Assembly (NCBI GenBank): GCA_003255025.1
Contig: QANY01009387.1
Span: 434,001 to 498,000, forward strand
From: Datisca glomerata
Taxonomy: Eukaryota > Streptophyta > Magnoliopsida > Cucurbitales > Datiscaceae
Length of the DNA: 64,000 nt
Reading direction: 5' to 3'
Every line of letters starts with the position of its first letter. Within the stretch, counting starts at the first letter, position 1. Below the pieces are notes generated by a model, which made no database searches, was not told where the DNA came from, and worked only from the letters and a program-made list of their open reading frames with translations. The position numbers and the translations under genes were made by a program. This document shows, piece after piece, positions 1 to 10,066 of this stretch.

Positions 1-381
1 AACAAGAAGTGAACAAAATGTTTACCTATTTCAGAGGCAAAAATAATTTATAAAATAAAACCAAGAACATAAAGGAAATTTCAACATTTTCTGCACATTT
101 ATTGTAGATTGGAAAAAATAATTCGAAGCAAGTTGAGCAAGTTTGAGTAAAATTTAAAAAAATACAATAAACAAACATAAGAAAAAGAACAGAAACGATC
201 AGAAACTGCTCTCGATGATTGTAAACAGAAAATAAGAAAGGAAAAACAATGCATTTTAAAGCTGATATTAGTTCTATGAAATTCTACTATATAGCTCATG
301 ATATAGGTTACTACTTGTGCATTTGTTAATGCAAGAATGATGGTTAAATAAGAAAATAAGATTACAAATTAACATCACAAC
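1..381. other. AT-rich flank, no gene seen
   Basis: AT-rich sequence left of the large LTR element. No coding similarity, promoter or repeat was recognised. The five bases next to the LTR (acaac) do not match the five bases on the far side of the element (ataag), so no target duplication can be shown here. Confidence 0.6.
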
Positions 382-2333
382 TGTCGCAACGTGCGCACGA
401 CGTGGAGCGGCGATTAAAAAAAATCATTTTTTGCAGTAAAAAATAAATTTGGGTCGCCACCAATCATTTTAAGGTGTGATTGGTCTCCCAATTTTAAGAT
501 GAAAATTTTGGTCTATGAAAACTCAAAGTTCGTTCGGGAGCCGTTTGTGTGTGGGGAAGGTATTAGCACCCCACAACACCCATATAAAAATGGTTACCAA
601 ATTTAATCAAATGCTATCTAATTTTTTTATTTTGAGGCAAAGATTAAAGAAATTCATTTTTGGATGTCCCATTTGGTGCATTTTGCATCATAAAAATGAA
701 CAAAATAAATTATCTTTAATGGGTGGTTCAAAGACCATTGAAAAATTATTATTTTTTTGTATTCTTATATCTTTTTAAATCAAAGCATTATTAGAGTTAT
801 TCTCGGTATCCTAAGAATAACTCCTCACCTTAGTAGTTCGAGAAGTTTGGTATCCCGAAAATCTTAAAATCCATCGTCGGCTTTGTTTAATGAAAATTAA
901 ATAATGGAAGTAACAAAATTTAAATCTAATTGTTAAAATTATAATCCACACATACATGAACATTAGCTATAATAATAAGAGAATAATGCAAGAATCGCAT
1001 TATAAGCATGACAATGTAAAAATGCTAAATAAATAAACATGTAAAGGAAATAAATGTTAATAATTACAACAAAAATGAAGTAAAAGAATAGAGATAAAGT
1101 TATAGGATGTCAAATTACAGAAAACATAAAATATAGAGATTATATAAAACATGCATAAAAAGCAATACATGCAAGCATAAAGTAAAAACAATACCATGTA
1201 GTAAATGAAAGATAAAAAAGAAATTTAAAAAAAACAAATATATATATATATATATAAAGGGCAAGAGCGCCTCTTTTTTTAATATAATATATTATATTAT
1301 AATATAATATAATATAATAATAATATTAAATAAATAAATATATAAAAAATTGAAAGAAAAATGATGAAAACAAACAATAGATTTTTTTAACATAAATTGT
1401 CCATTTTTTTATTTTTGACTACTTAGTCTACTAATTACCATTTTTCCTTTCTTCCCCCATTAGTCATTGCTAATCAAATAGTAAATGGGATGATCATGGA
1501 TGATAATTAGTTCAAACAAATGTCACAAAATGATGAACATAATATTTTTAAAAAGAGAAGACTTGTAGAAAAATTGAAAATTTCAAAACTTAGATATTTA
1601 CATAATCTTGTATAGAGATTTTACTCTCTATTTTATGCATTGTTATGTGTCAGAAATTATCTTAGGGGATCTTTGCATCAAATGTACATTTTCAACCCAT
1701 TAAAGGGTTGATTCACATTGGGTTAATTTTTTCACCCCTCAAAAGCTTTATCATCATCCTCATTAATTGAGTTGATGACAAAGACATCTCATTATCCAAC
1801 TTGTAAAGAAATCATCAATGCATGAAATTAAAGGGTTAAGATTTAAAAGAGGAGGAATGATAAAGAATGAACAATCAACTTATGTATGAAAAAAAAACAA
1901 AAGATATCAACTACATGAATATGAAGAAGAGAGATGAACAAAATATGTTATGAGTAAATGTACAAAATATTTAAGCTACCTTGAGAAAAAGAATGGAAGA
2001 AGATGAAAATAATAGAAGTGTAGAACCACTTTCTCTCTCTAAAATCACCTCTATTTCTCACTCCAACCCCTCTCTTTCTCACTCTAAAAAACTGGCTTCC
2101 CTTTTTCCACTCAAGTGAAAACATCATCCCTATTTATAGGCAAAATTATAGTTTGCCTTTTTTACTTTTATTCTTTTTTCTCACTTTTTACTTTTTAGTC
2201 CTTGGACCACTTTTTCTTATTTTAGTATTGAACTAGTTTTCAAATTATACATATAGTCTTGGATTATTATATGAGCCAAAATACAAAATATGTATATTTA
2301 ATGTATTAGACCGGATAAAATACGGTATCTACA
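382..2333 (-). repeat. 3' LTR of the Ogre-type element
   Basis: This 1952-bp LTR runs on the minus strand from TGTAGATACC (right edge, directly after the polypurine tract) to GTTGCGACA (left edge). It contains a minus-strand TATA-like box TATAAATA at 2131-2138, conserved in the other LTR at 24386-24393, and internal (TA)n tracts near 1235-1320. It is about 400 bp longer internally (783-1198) than the 5' LTR copy. Confidence 0.9.
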
Positions 2334-2346
2334 GCTGCCCCCCTTT
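2334..2346 (-). other. Polypurine tract of the Ogre-type element
   Basis: On the minus strand AAAGGGGGGCAGC lies directly before the TGTAGATACC start of the 3' LTR, exactly where plus-strand DNA synthesis is primed. It fixes the element's orientation and the LTR edge. Confidence 0.9.
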
Positions 2347-2477
2347 GAGCACGCTTCTGATCTAAGAAGGTGTACAAAGGTGTAGATAAGTATTTTGATC
2401 GGTACAAGAAAATAATATATGAAATAGAGAATAGAAACCTCGACTAAATAAGGCTCTATGAGATGGAATGGGAGCGA

Positions 2478-3131
2478 AATGGACCTGGATAAACACAGGC
2501 TTCGACCTCGCTCAATGCAGGTTCGATTTAACCGTAGATATTGAAATGGACCAGGCGCTGACATCGGGCTTCGACCGCGACCAAGTCGGGTTCGATTTAA
2601 CCGAAGATATTTGAAAGGGAAAACGGACATGGATGGATGCAGGCTTCGACCTCGACTCAATTCGAGTTTGATTTAACCACATTAATTGAAAAGAAAATGG
2701 ACCTGGCGCTGACACCGGGCTTCAACCTCGACTCAATTCGGGTTCGATTTAACCATATTAATTGAAACGGACCAGGCGCTGACACCGAGTTTCGACTGTG
2801 ACCAAGTCGGGTTCGACTCAACCGAAGATATTTGAAAGGAAAATGGACCTGGATGGATGCAGGCTTCAACCTCGACTTAGTGCGAATTTGATTTAACTGT
2901 AGATATTTGAAATAGAAATAGACCAGGTGCCGACACCGGGCTTCGACCTCGACTCAATTCTGGTTCGATTTAACCATATTAATTGAAATGGACCTGGCGC
3001 TGACACCGGGTTTCGACCACGACAAAGTTTGGTTCAATTTAACCGACGATATTTGAAAGGAAAACAGACCTGGATAGACACAGCCTTCGACCTCGGCTCA
3101 ATTCGGGTTCGATTTAACCATATTAATTGAT
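2478..3131. repeat. Tandem array of nine ~70-76 bp units with 3-unit higher-order pattern
   Basis: Nine diverged units each carry a cttcgacctcgactcaattc-like core followed by gttcgatttaacc. Three variants can be told apart by the unit start (gacctggatggatgcagg; gcgctgacaccgggcttc followed by catattaattg; gcgctgacaccg followed by gaccaagtcggg and gaagatatttg). Their order is A C A B C A B C A, so a ~221-bp trimer is reiterated. The array lies between integrase and the 3' LTR, the hypervariable 3' region known in Ogre-type elements to spawn satellites. Short minus-strand ORFs over it are by-products of the repeat. Confidence 0.88.
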
Positions 3132-3971
3132 GTTGAAGTTGACTTATGCAAGTCTCATATGACAACAAAAATTAGACTAATGCATGATTTAAAGGTTGAA
3201 AAATTATGTGTGAATTTTGAAAGAATATCATTAACTGATTCATGCACCTGAATTTGTCAGAACAACTAATGTGGTGCATGTCTATGCAATGTAATTCTTG
3301 AACATAAATGTAAAGTAGTGATTTTGAATGCATGCATGCACATTTTGAATGCATGCATGCTATGCATGATTGTGAACCTTTATAAAAAAAATTATATGAT
3401 GATTTTTTAGCCATATCCAACACCCTTTAGAACAATCACTTGGCCTAGGATCATGGACCCGCAATGAAGTATTGAGCATACTTTCAGGAAAATGATACAT
3501 CCTTATTTATTAGTTTATGCCCAAGTATTTGGTTCCATGTCAGTGGTGAATAATTTCTCTGCTTCTCTTGGGTAATCCTCCAATTGCGCTTTAGCTTTCG
3601 TCATGCGCATATTGACCTTTCTCGTGATGACTTTTTTGATTTACTTTGCACTCAGATCACCGTTTTTAGTTCCAACTTTTTTTCAATTAGCTTTCACCTA
3701 ACCAAGTTTATGCTTCTGAGTTATTTCAAGAGTAATTAATGATATCTTAGAACTGAGAGGAATACGAAATAATGGAAATAAGGAGAAGATGAAGTATATG
3801 TATTTGTCAACTGAGAAAGAAAAATGGCTCTTCATTGATTATGAACAATGTTTACAAATGATGGTTTGGAAAAAGAAGAAGAAAAAAAAATGGAGGAAGG
3901 ATTTCTCTAGTATTCGAGACAACTTTTTTTTAAACATTTTTTTAACTTCACTTTTTCCATACTTAGAGCGG
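3132..3971. other. Element 3' untranslated region, no gene
   Basis: This stretch lies between the integrase end and the tandem array. It holds a short duplicated motif, ttttgaatgcatgcatgc, around 3321-3362 and a poly-T/poly-A rich section near 3880-3950. No coding region was recognised. Confidence 0.6.
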
Positions 3972-4953
3972 TCAAACGAAATACTTCTTGACTGTATCAG
4001 AATTAACAGTGTGCGATAAATCATCTCCATCCATGTTTGTTAGCATGAGAGCTCCTCTCGAGAAAGCCTTCTTGACAATGAAAGGTCCTTCATAATTTGG
4101 GGTCCACTTCCCCCGATGATCCTTTTGATATGAGAGTATCTTTTTTAACACCAAGTCTCCTTCTCGGAAACATCGGGGACGCAATTTTTCGTCATATACG
4201 TGCATCATTTTTCTTTGATATAATTGCCCTCTACATAATGCAGTCAATCTTTTTTCCTCAATAAAATTCAATTGCTCATACCGTGTTTGTACCCACTCCG
4301 CTTCTTCTAATTTTGCCTCCATTAAGACTCTGAGGGAGGGAATTTCCACCTCAATTGGAAGGAGCACTTCCATGCCATATACCAAAGAGAATGGCGTTGC
4401 CCCAGTTGATGTTTGGACTGATATGCAGTACCCATGCAGTGCAAATGGGAGCATCTCATGCCAATCCTTATAAACCTTCGTCATCTTCTCTATGATCATT
4501 TTTATGTTCTTATTGGCTGCTTCCACTGCTCCGTCATTTTTGGACGATAAAGAGATGAATTATGATGCTTAATTTTGAATTGCTCACATAATTCTTTCAT
4601 CATTTTGTTATTTAAATTTGTCCCATTATCTGTGATAATCCTTCTAGGTAGACCATATCGACAAATTATCTCTTTTTTAATAAACTTAACAACAACACTT
4701 CTGGTTACACTCGAGTAAGAACTTGCCTCCACCCATTTGGTAAAATAATCTATAGAGACCAAAATGAAACGATGCCCGTTAGAGGCTTTGGGTGTGATGG
4801 GACGAATGACGTCTATGCCCCACATAGAGAACGGCCAAGGCGCGACCATTACATGTAAAGGGGATGCGGGTACGTGAATTTTATCAGCATAAATTTGACA
4901 TTTATGACATTTCTTGGCGTACTTGATGCAGTCAGATTCTAGGGTTAACCAAT
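3972..4953 (-). pseudogene. Integrase of the Ogre-type element, frameshifted
   Basis: Two minus-strand reading frames together cover the DDE integrase core and C-terminus. The first (4849-4502) has the first Asp in WGIDVIRPI and the second in ITDNGTN, then loses frame just before the catalytic Glu. The second frame (4526-3972) resumes with EAANKNIKMIIEKM, then HGYCISVQTSTGATPFSLVY, and the typical C-terminal strands ending KKYFV. Upstream, 4855-4950 encodes remnants of the zinc-binding stretch (KCQIYADKIH). One frameshift near 4520 separates the third catalytic residue from the other two, so the enzyme is dead. Family assignment is secure. Confidence 0.88.
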
Positions 4954-5014
4954 AATATCATGCTCTCAATATTTGTTTGGACATCATATGTCTATTAGCA
5001 TGAACTCCACAAAT

Positions 5015-5974
5015 TCATTCGTTAACTTCCTCTATGATTTGATTCGCTTCCCTTGCATCAACACATCTTAAGAGCACCATATCATGGTTTGTTTTGTAGA
5101 GTATTTCACCATTCAAGAAGAAACCCATGGACAATCTTCTAATAGTGAGTTTATCATTCTCAGAAGCTTTGGATGGATATTCTCCATTCTTTATATACTG
5201 CTTGATGTCGTAATACCATAGTCTTGTGTCTGGATCTTCTTCAATACTCATACAGTGAGTAGGAAAATCTCGCTTCTCAATTTTTATGGGTTGCACTTCT
5301 TCCTTAAAGTCTGCGGTGAATATGGATGCTAGAGTTGCCAGTGCATCTGCAATTTGATTATTCTCTCTGGGTATATGGTCAAATGAGATCACTTCAAAAG
5401 TTTGGCTTAGCTTAGTTACATGTTTGTTGTAAGGTACCAGCTTGGAGTCTCTAGCTTCCCATTCCCAGTTTAGTTGTCGTATCACCAATAACAAATCTCC
5501 GTACTCTCGAAGCTTCCTTATCTTCATATCATAAGCTGCTTGAATTTCAATGGAACATGCCTCATATTCTGCCACATTGTTTGTGCAGTCAAAGTATAGT
5601 TTTACCGTGAATGGGAACAACTTTCCCTCGGGAGATATGAGGATTGCCTCAATTTCATATCCATCATCATTAGACGCACCATCAAATAACATTGTCCACA
5701 ATTCTAGATCCATAGATTCTCCTTCATTTTTTAAGATGACTGATATGTTCTCATCAGGAAAATCAAACTTCATAGGCTCATAATCTTGCACTGGTTGATC
5801 TGCAAGATAATCAGCAAGTACACTTCCTTTTATTGATTTTCTCGTGACATAAACAATATCATATTCTGTGAGCAACATTTGCCATTTAGCGATTCGCCAA
5901 GAAAGTGATGGCTTTTCAAAGATATATTTGATTGGATCCATCTTTGAAATTAACCAAGTGGTGTGGTATAACAT
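5015..5974 (-). CDS. Archaeal-type RNase H domain, duplicate copy A (open)
   Basis: A 319-codon open frame within duplication unit A. It starts in the RNase H connection (YHTTWLISKMDPIKYIFEKP, then LTEYDIVYVTRKSIKGSVLA) and continues into the second, archaeal-type RNase H typical of Tat elements. The acidic active-site positions are visible: Asp in LFDGASN, Glu in NNVAEYEAC, Asp in YGDLLLV and Asp in QIADALATLAS. The frame ends before the integrase zinc region. It is a polyprotein segment rather than a free gene; its ATG is simply an internal Met. This is the better preserved of the two copies. Confidence 0.75.
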   Translation of the reverse strand: MLYHTTWLISKMDPIKYIFEKPSLSWRIAKWQMLLTEYDIVYVTRKSIKGSVLADYLADQPVQDYEPMKFDFPDENISVILKNEGESMDLELWTMLFDGASNDDGYEIEAILISPEGKLFPFTVKLYFDCTNNVAEYEACSIEIQAAYDMKIRKLREYGDLLLVIRQLNWEWEARDSKLVPYNKHVTKLSQTFEVISFDHIPRENNQIADALATLASIFTADFKEEVQPIKIEKRDFPTHCMSIEEDPDTRLWYYDIKQYIKNGEYPSKASENDKLTIRRLSMGFFLNGEILYKTNHDMVLLRCVDAREANQIIEEVNE

Positions 5975-6493
5975 GTACTGTCTAAGCCGATGAGCAACCT
6001 AGGCTAATGCACAACACGTTTTCTCCAACATCGAATATCATGCTCTCAAGATTTGTTTGGCCATCATATATCCATTAGCATGAACTCCACAAATCCCTTC
6101 ATGAACTTCCTCTATGATTTGATTCGCTTCCCTTGCATCAACACATCTTAAGAGCACCATATCATGGTTTCTTTTGTATAGTAAATTTCACCATTCAAGA
6201 AGAAACACATGGACAATCTTTTAATAGTGCGTTTATCATTCTCAAAAGCTTTGGATGGATATTCTTCATTCTTTATATACTACTTGATGTCGTAATACCA
6301 TGGTCTTGTGTCTGGCTCTTTTTCAATACTCATACAGTGAGCAGGATAATATCGCTTATCAATTTTTATGGGTTGAACTTCTTCCTTAAAGTCTGCAGCA
6401 AACATGGACGCTAGAGTTGCCAGCGCATCTGCGATTTGATTATTCTATCTGAGTATATGGTCAAATGAGATCACTTCAAAAGTTCGGCTTAAC

Positions 6494-7099
6494 TTAATGA
6501 CATGTTTTTTTATAAGATATTAGCTTAGAGTCTCTAGCTTCCCATTCTCCGTTTAGTTGTCGTATCGCCAATAGCGAATCTCCGTACACTTGAAGCTTCT
6601 TTATCTTCATATCACAAGCTGCTTGAATTCCCATGGAACATGCCTCATATTCTGCCACATTATTTGTATAGTCAAAGCATAGTTTTGCCGTGGATGGAAA
6701 AAAATTTCCCTTAGGTGATATGAGGATTGCCTCAATTCCATGTCTTACATCATTAGATGCACCATGAAATAAAATTGTCCACAATTCTGGGTCTGCAGAT
6801 TCTTCTTCATTTTTGAATATGACTAAAACACTCTCATCAGGGAAATCGAACTTCATAGGCTCATAATCTTGCATTGGTTGATCTGCCAGATAATCAGCAA
6901 GTACGTTTTCTTTTATTGACTTCCTCGTGACATAGACAATATCATATTCTGTGAGTAACGTTTGCCATTTAGCAATCTGTCCAGAAAGTGACGGCTTTTC
7001 AAAGATATACTTGATAGGTCCATCTTTGAAATTAACCAAGTGGTGTGGTATGACATGTATTGTCCAAACCGATGAGCAACCCAGGCCAATGCACAACAA
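6494..7099 (-). pseudogene. Archaeal-type RNase H domain, duplicate copy B (truncated frame)
   Basis: Same domain order as copy A, with IFEKPSLSGQIAKWQTLL and then LFHGASN, where the first catalytic Asp is replaced by His. AEYEAC and YGDSLLAI are retained. The frame breaks after DSKLISYKK near 6494. The remainder of the domain is still recognisable in 6037-6490 on the minus strand but carries stops. Loss of the first Asp makes this copy inactive. Confidence 0.8.
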
Positions 7100-8144
7100 G
7101 TTTTCTCCAACATCGAATAATTAGCCTCATAATTTGTGAACCTTCTGCCTAAATAGTATATTGCTTGTTCTTTCCTTCTAGAAGCGTCATGCTGATCAAG
7201 TACGCAATCCATGGATTTTTCTGTTACTGTAAGATACAAAATGAGTGGACGCTCTGGAGTTGGAAGAACAAATATTGCTTGATATTCTCAAAAGCAATTT
7301 GAAAATCATCATTCCATCCATCTGTATCACTTTTTCGGAGAAGTTTAAAGATAGGTTCACAAGTTGCAGTTAGCTGTGAGATGAAATAGGCTATGTAATT
7401 TAATCTCCCCAAGAAACCTCTAACTTCCTTTTGAGTTTGAGGTGGCAGCATATCGATGATGGCCGAACTTTGTTAGGGTCAACTTTTATTCCTTCCTTGC
7501 TCACGACAAAACCAAGTGGTTTCCCTGAAGACGTTGCAAATGTACATTTTGTCAGCTTAAGCTTTAACTAGAACTTTCTGAACCGTCCAAATAGTTTTCG
7601 TAGAGTGACTGTATGATCTTCCCCTTGACGTGATTTAGCAATCAAATCATCAACGTACACTTCGATTTCTTTATGCATTATATCATGAAACAGTGTTACG
7701 ATTGCCCGCTGGTAAGTCGCCCCTGCATTCTTCAGATCAAATGGCATAACCTTATAACAAAATGTACCCCACAACGTTATAAACGTCATCTTTTCACGGT
7801 CTTCAAGAGTCATTTTGAATTGGTTATACCCCGAAAAACCATCCATGAAAGAGAAGGTTGAATGTCTTGCAGTGTTATCTACTAAGACATCGATATGGGA
7901 CAATGGAAAATTATCCTTGAGGCTTGCCCGATTTAAGTCTCTATAATCGATGCACACCCTTACTTTCCCATTTTTCTTCAGCACTGGGACTATGTTAGCA
8001 ACCCATTCAGGGTATTTTTCTACTTCTAGAAAACCCGCATCTACTTACTTTTTAACTTCTTCTTTGATCTGTACCAGCATGTCTGGTTTTATTTTCCATA
8101 TCTTTTATCGCACCGGTTTACTTTCAGGCATAAGTGGCAAATGA
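6913..8144 (-). pseudogene. Reverse transcriptase and first RNase H of the Ogre-type element
   Basis: The RT core is read on the minus strand from about 8060 (EVEKYPEWVANIVP region) through 7568. Visible motifs are CIDYRDLNRASLKDNFPLS, the motif A Asp in FSFMDGFSGYNQ, PFDLKNAGATYQRA (Gly of PFGLKN changed to Asp) and the active site VYVDDLIAKS. A break near 7568 separates this from 7451-7224 (VRGFLGRLNYIAYFISQL), and another from 7239-6913 (QAIYYLGRRFTNYEANYSML), the RT connection and first RNase H. Several frameshifts and stops mean no full-length enzyme. Confidence 0.88.
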
Positions 8145-8797
8145 TGAACCACGAGATCAGTGTCTAGACCTGTCATATCTTGATAAGACCATGCAAAGAC
8201 GTCAATATACTATTTGAGTAAGTCAATTAATTCTCGGCGGCTTTGGCTTGTCATAGAAGTGCCGATTTGGACCTCTTTCGTCTCTCCCTGCAATCCCAAA
8301 TTTATCACCTTCGTTAACTCTTGATATGGTTGAGTTATTTTTTCATCCTCCTCTACCATTCTTAACATTTCCAGAAATGGTTTGAAATTAACCTCGTCAC
8401 TTTCATCTGACTCTACGCTAAGAATGAGATTGTCAAAGTTATTGCTTATGCTCTTGTTTTCAAAATCACCGTTCTCAAACTTGAACCAGATTATTGGATG
8501 AAAGGAAGGAGAGAAAATAAAATAAACAATGCATGAGTATAAACATCATTTAGATATGGGAAAAATAGACATGAAAGGAAGAACAAAAAGAACTGGAATT
8601 GTATTCATCATTAACAAAAGGAAACGAAACAAGTTTTTAGATTTTAATTCAAAGAGATGACATGAAACAAATGAAAATGTATGCCTATAACAACGAAATT
8701 CCTAAGACCTTGGGCAAAATTATTAGAATTTTGGCATTATTTACTCTTCAAAATTTCCAAGAAGCACTGGTAGCCTAGTGACATCCCAATTGTTAAG
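8145..8797 (-). other. Protease-RT linker of the Ogre-type element, decayed
   Basis: Minus-strand translation of 8145-8480 gives the usual linker before RT (DLLKQYIDVFAWSYQDM-like text) with stops. The stretch 8490-8797 is AT-rich and non-coding. Ogre elements are known to carry a spliced intron in this part of pol, so it may be an intron remnant; no splice sites were assigned. Confidence 0.5.
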
Positions 8798-10066
8798 CTA
8801 ATGATCTGAATCGTATCGAGAAACTAAGTCCTCTGTACTTTCACTTGATGATTTTCTCAGGATTGCGGATATTGAAAGCTCGGCGATATCATCTTCAAGG
8901 TTGTACTTCTCTACTATAACCGGTTTTTCGAATGAAATTCCCCCACTTCTGAAGGATTTAGAAATATGGGGTATGATTGTCATTTCCACAACGAATTCCC
9001 TATTTTCAAGCCTAGCAATCCTCTTTTTTTTCTTTTGAGCTTCCACTCTCCCTCTATCAACCTTGGTCGGTCTATATCCAAGTCCAAACATTTGCTCATT
9101 CTTGTCCCAGTCGATTAACTTATTTATGCCTTGATGCTCACTTCCGAGTCTTTTACCTGGCTGGTATCCCCCTTTTATCATCAACTTTGCAACCATCTGA
9201 GATGCTTTTGATAGGTTTGATGTTGGAGATTGTTTCCCACTAGCAACAAACGTGGTGTTCGCAATCTCAAATGATCGAAATGAGCACTCCAATGCTTCCT
9301 CTACCGCCTAGACATATGGCATGGTGGTTGGCTTGGATACCAATAAATCTTCTTCCCCATATATACAAATGAGTTTATGATCCATTATGAATTTTAGCTT
9401 CTCATGTAAGGAAGAAGGTACCGTCCCAGTAGAGTGAATCCATGGTTGACCTAAAAGGAAACTGTACGCTGGATTTATGTCCATCACTTAGAAAACAATA
9501 TTGAATATGCATGGTCCGATTCGAATATGTATCTCTATGTCTCCGATTACTTCTCTTCGGGTACCATCGAATGCACTTACTATCATCATGCTCGGCCGCA
9601 TATTTGTCTCGTCCACTGGGAGTTTTCCTAGTGTGGATCTTGGCATTATATTTAGATATGAGCCGTTATCAATCAATACTTTTACAACAACATAATCCCC
9701 ACATTTTACGGATATATGTAAAGCTCTAGTGTGCCCAGTACCATCGGCCAGGATTTCATCATCTGCGAAAGTGATAAAATTCGGTGCGGTAATATTTTCC
9801 ACAATTCCACTCAACTTGTCCACCATAATGTCATGACAGACATATGCTTGATTCAAAACCTTCAATAATGCTTGACGAGGTGGTTCAGAATTCAGAAAGA
9901 GTGACAGTAAAGATATGCGAGCAGGTAAGCGATTAAGTTGTTCTATCACCTTATACTCGATTTGCTTGATGAGCTTCAAAAATTTACATACTTCTTCTTC
10001 AGACACTGCTCTTTCTTTCTCCGTACCTCTTATTATATCTGGGTCTATCATTTGGCGGCCATGCAT
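8798..10066 (-). pseudogene. Aspartic protease and G-patch region of the Ogre-type pol
   Basis: Two open segments in the same frame. The first (10066-9488) carries the retroviral-type protease with VLIDNGSYLNIMP, where the usual DTG/DSG/DNG triad appears as DNG, preceded by ADGTGHTRALHISVKCGDYV. The second (9292-8798) carries a G-patch-like stretch, MVAKLMIKGGYQPGKRLG followed by NEQMFGLGYRP, typical of Tat/Ogre polyproteins. Stops at 9488-9490 and shortly upstream of 9292 interrupt the frame. No function beyond the parent element is inferred. Confidence 0.82.

Larger units (their letters stand above)
4954..7115 (-). repeat. ~1.08-kb tandem duplication of the RNase H region
   Basis: Unit A (4954-6033, 1080 bp) and unit B (6034-7115, 1082 bp) align throughout; about 32 differences in 360 hand-aligned bases (~9 percent). 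The junction at 6034-6037 is AATA, which also occurs at both parental ends (4954-4957 and 7116-7119), giving a 4-bp microhomology. Each unit carries the end of the first RNase H, the connecting segment and the archaeal-type RNase H. Confidence 0.9.

Noticed and set aside
2298..2869. Overlapping minus-strand ORFs with Arg/Ser/Pro repeats
   Set aside because: They arise from the ~70-bp tandem array; frame and length follow the repeat, with no codon-level constraint visible.
2478..3131. CRISPR-like array
   Set aside because: Units are contiguous and diverged with no unique spacers, inside a plant retrotransposon.
5550..6414. Plus-strand ORFs at 5550-5783 and 6133-6414
   Set aside because: Shadows of the minus-strand RNase H frames; equivalent ORFs do not persist in both duplicated units.
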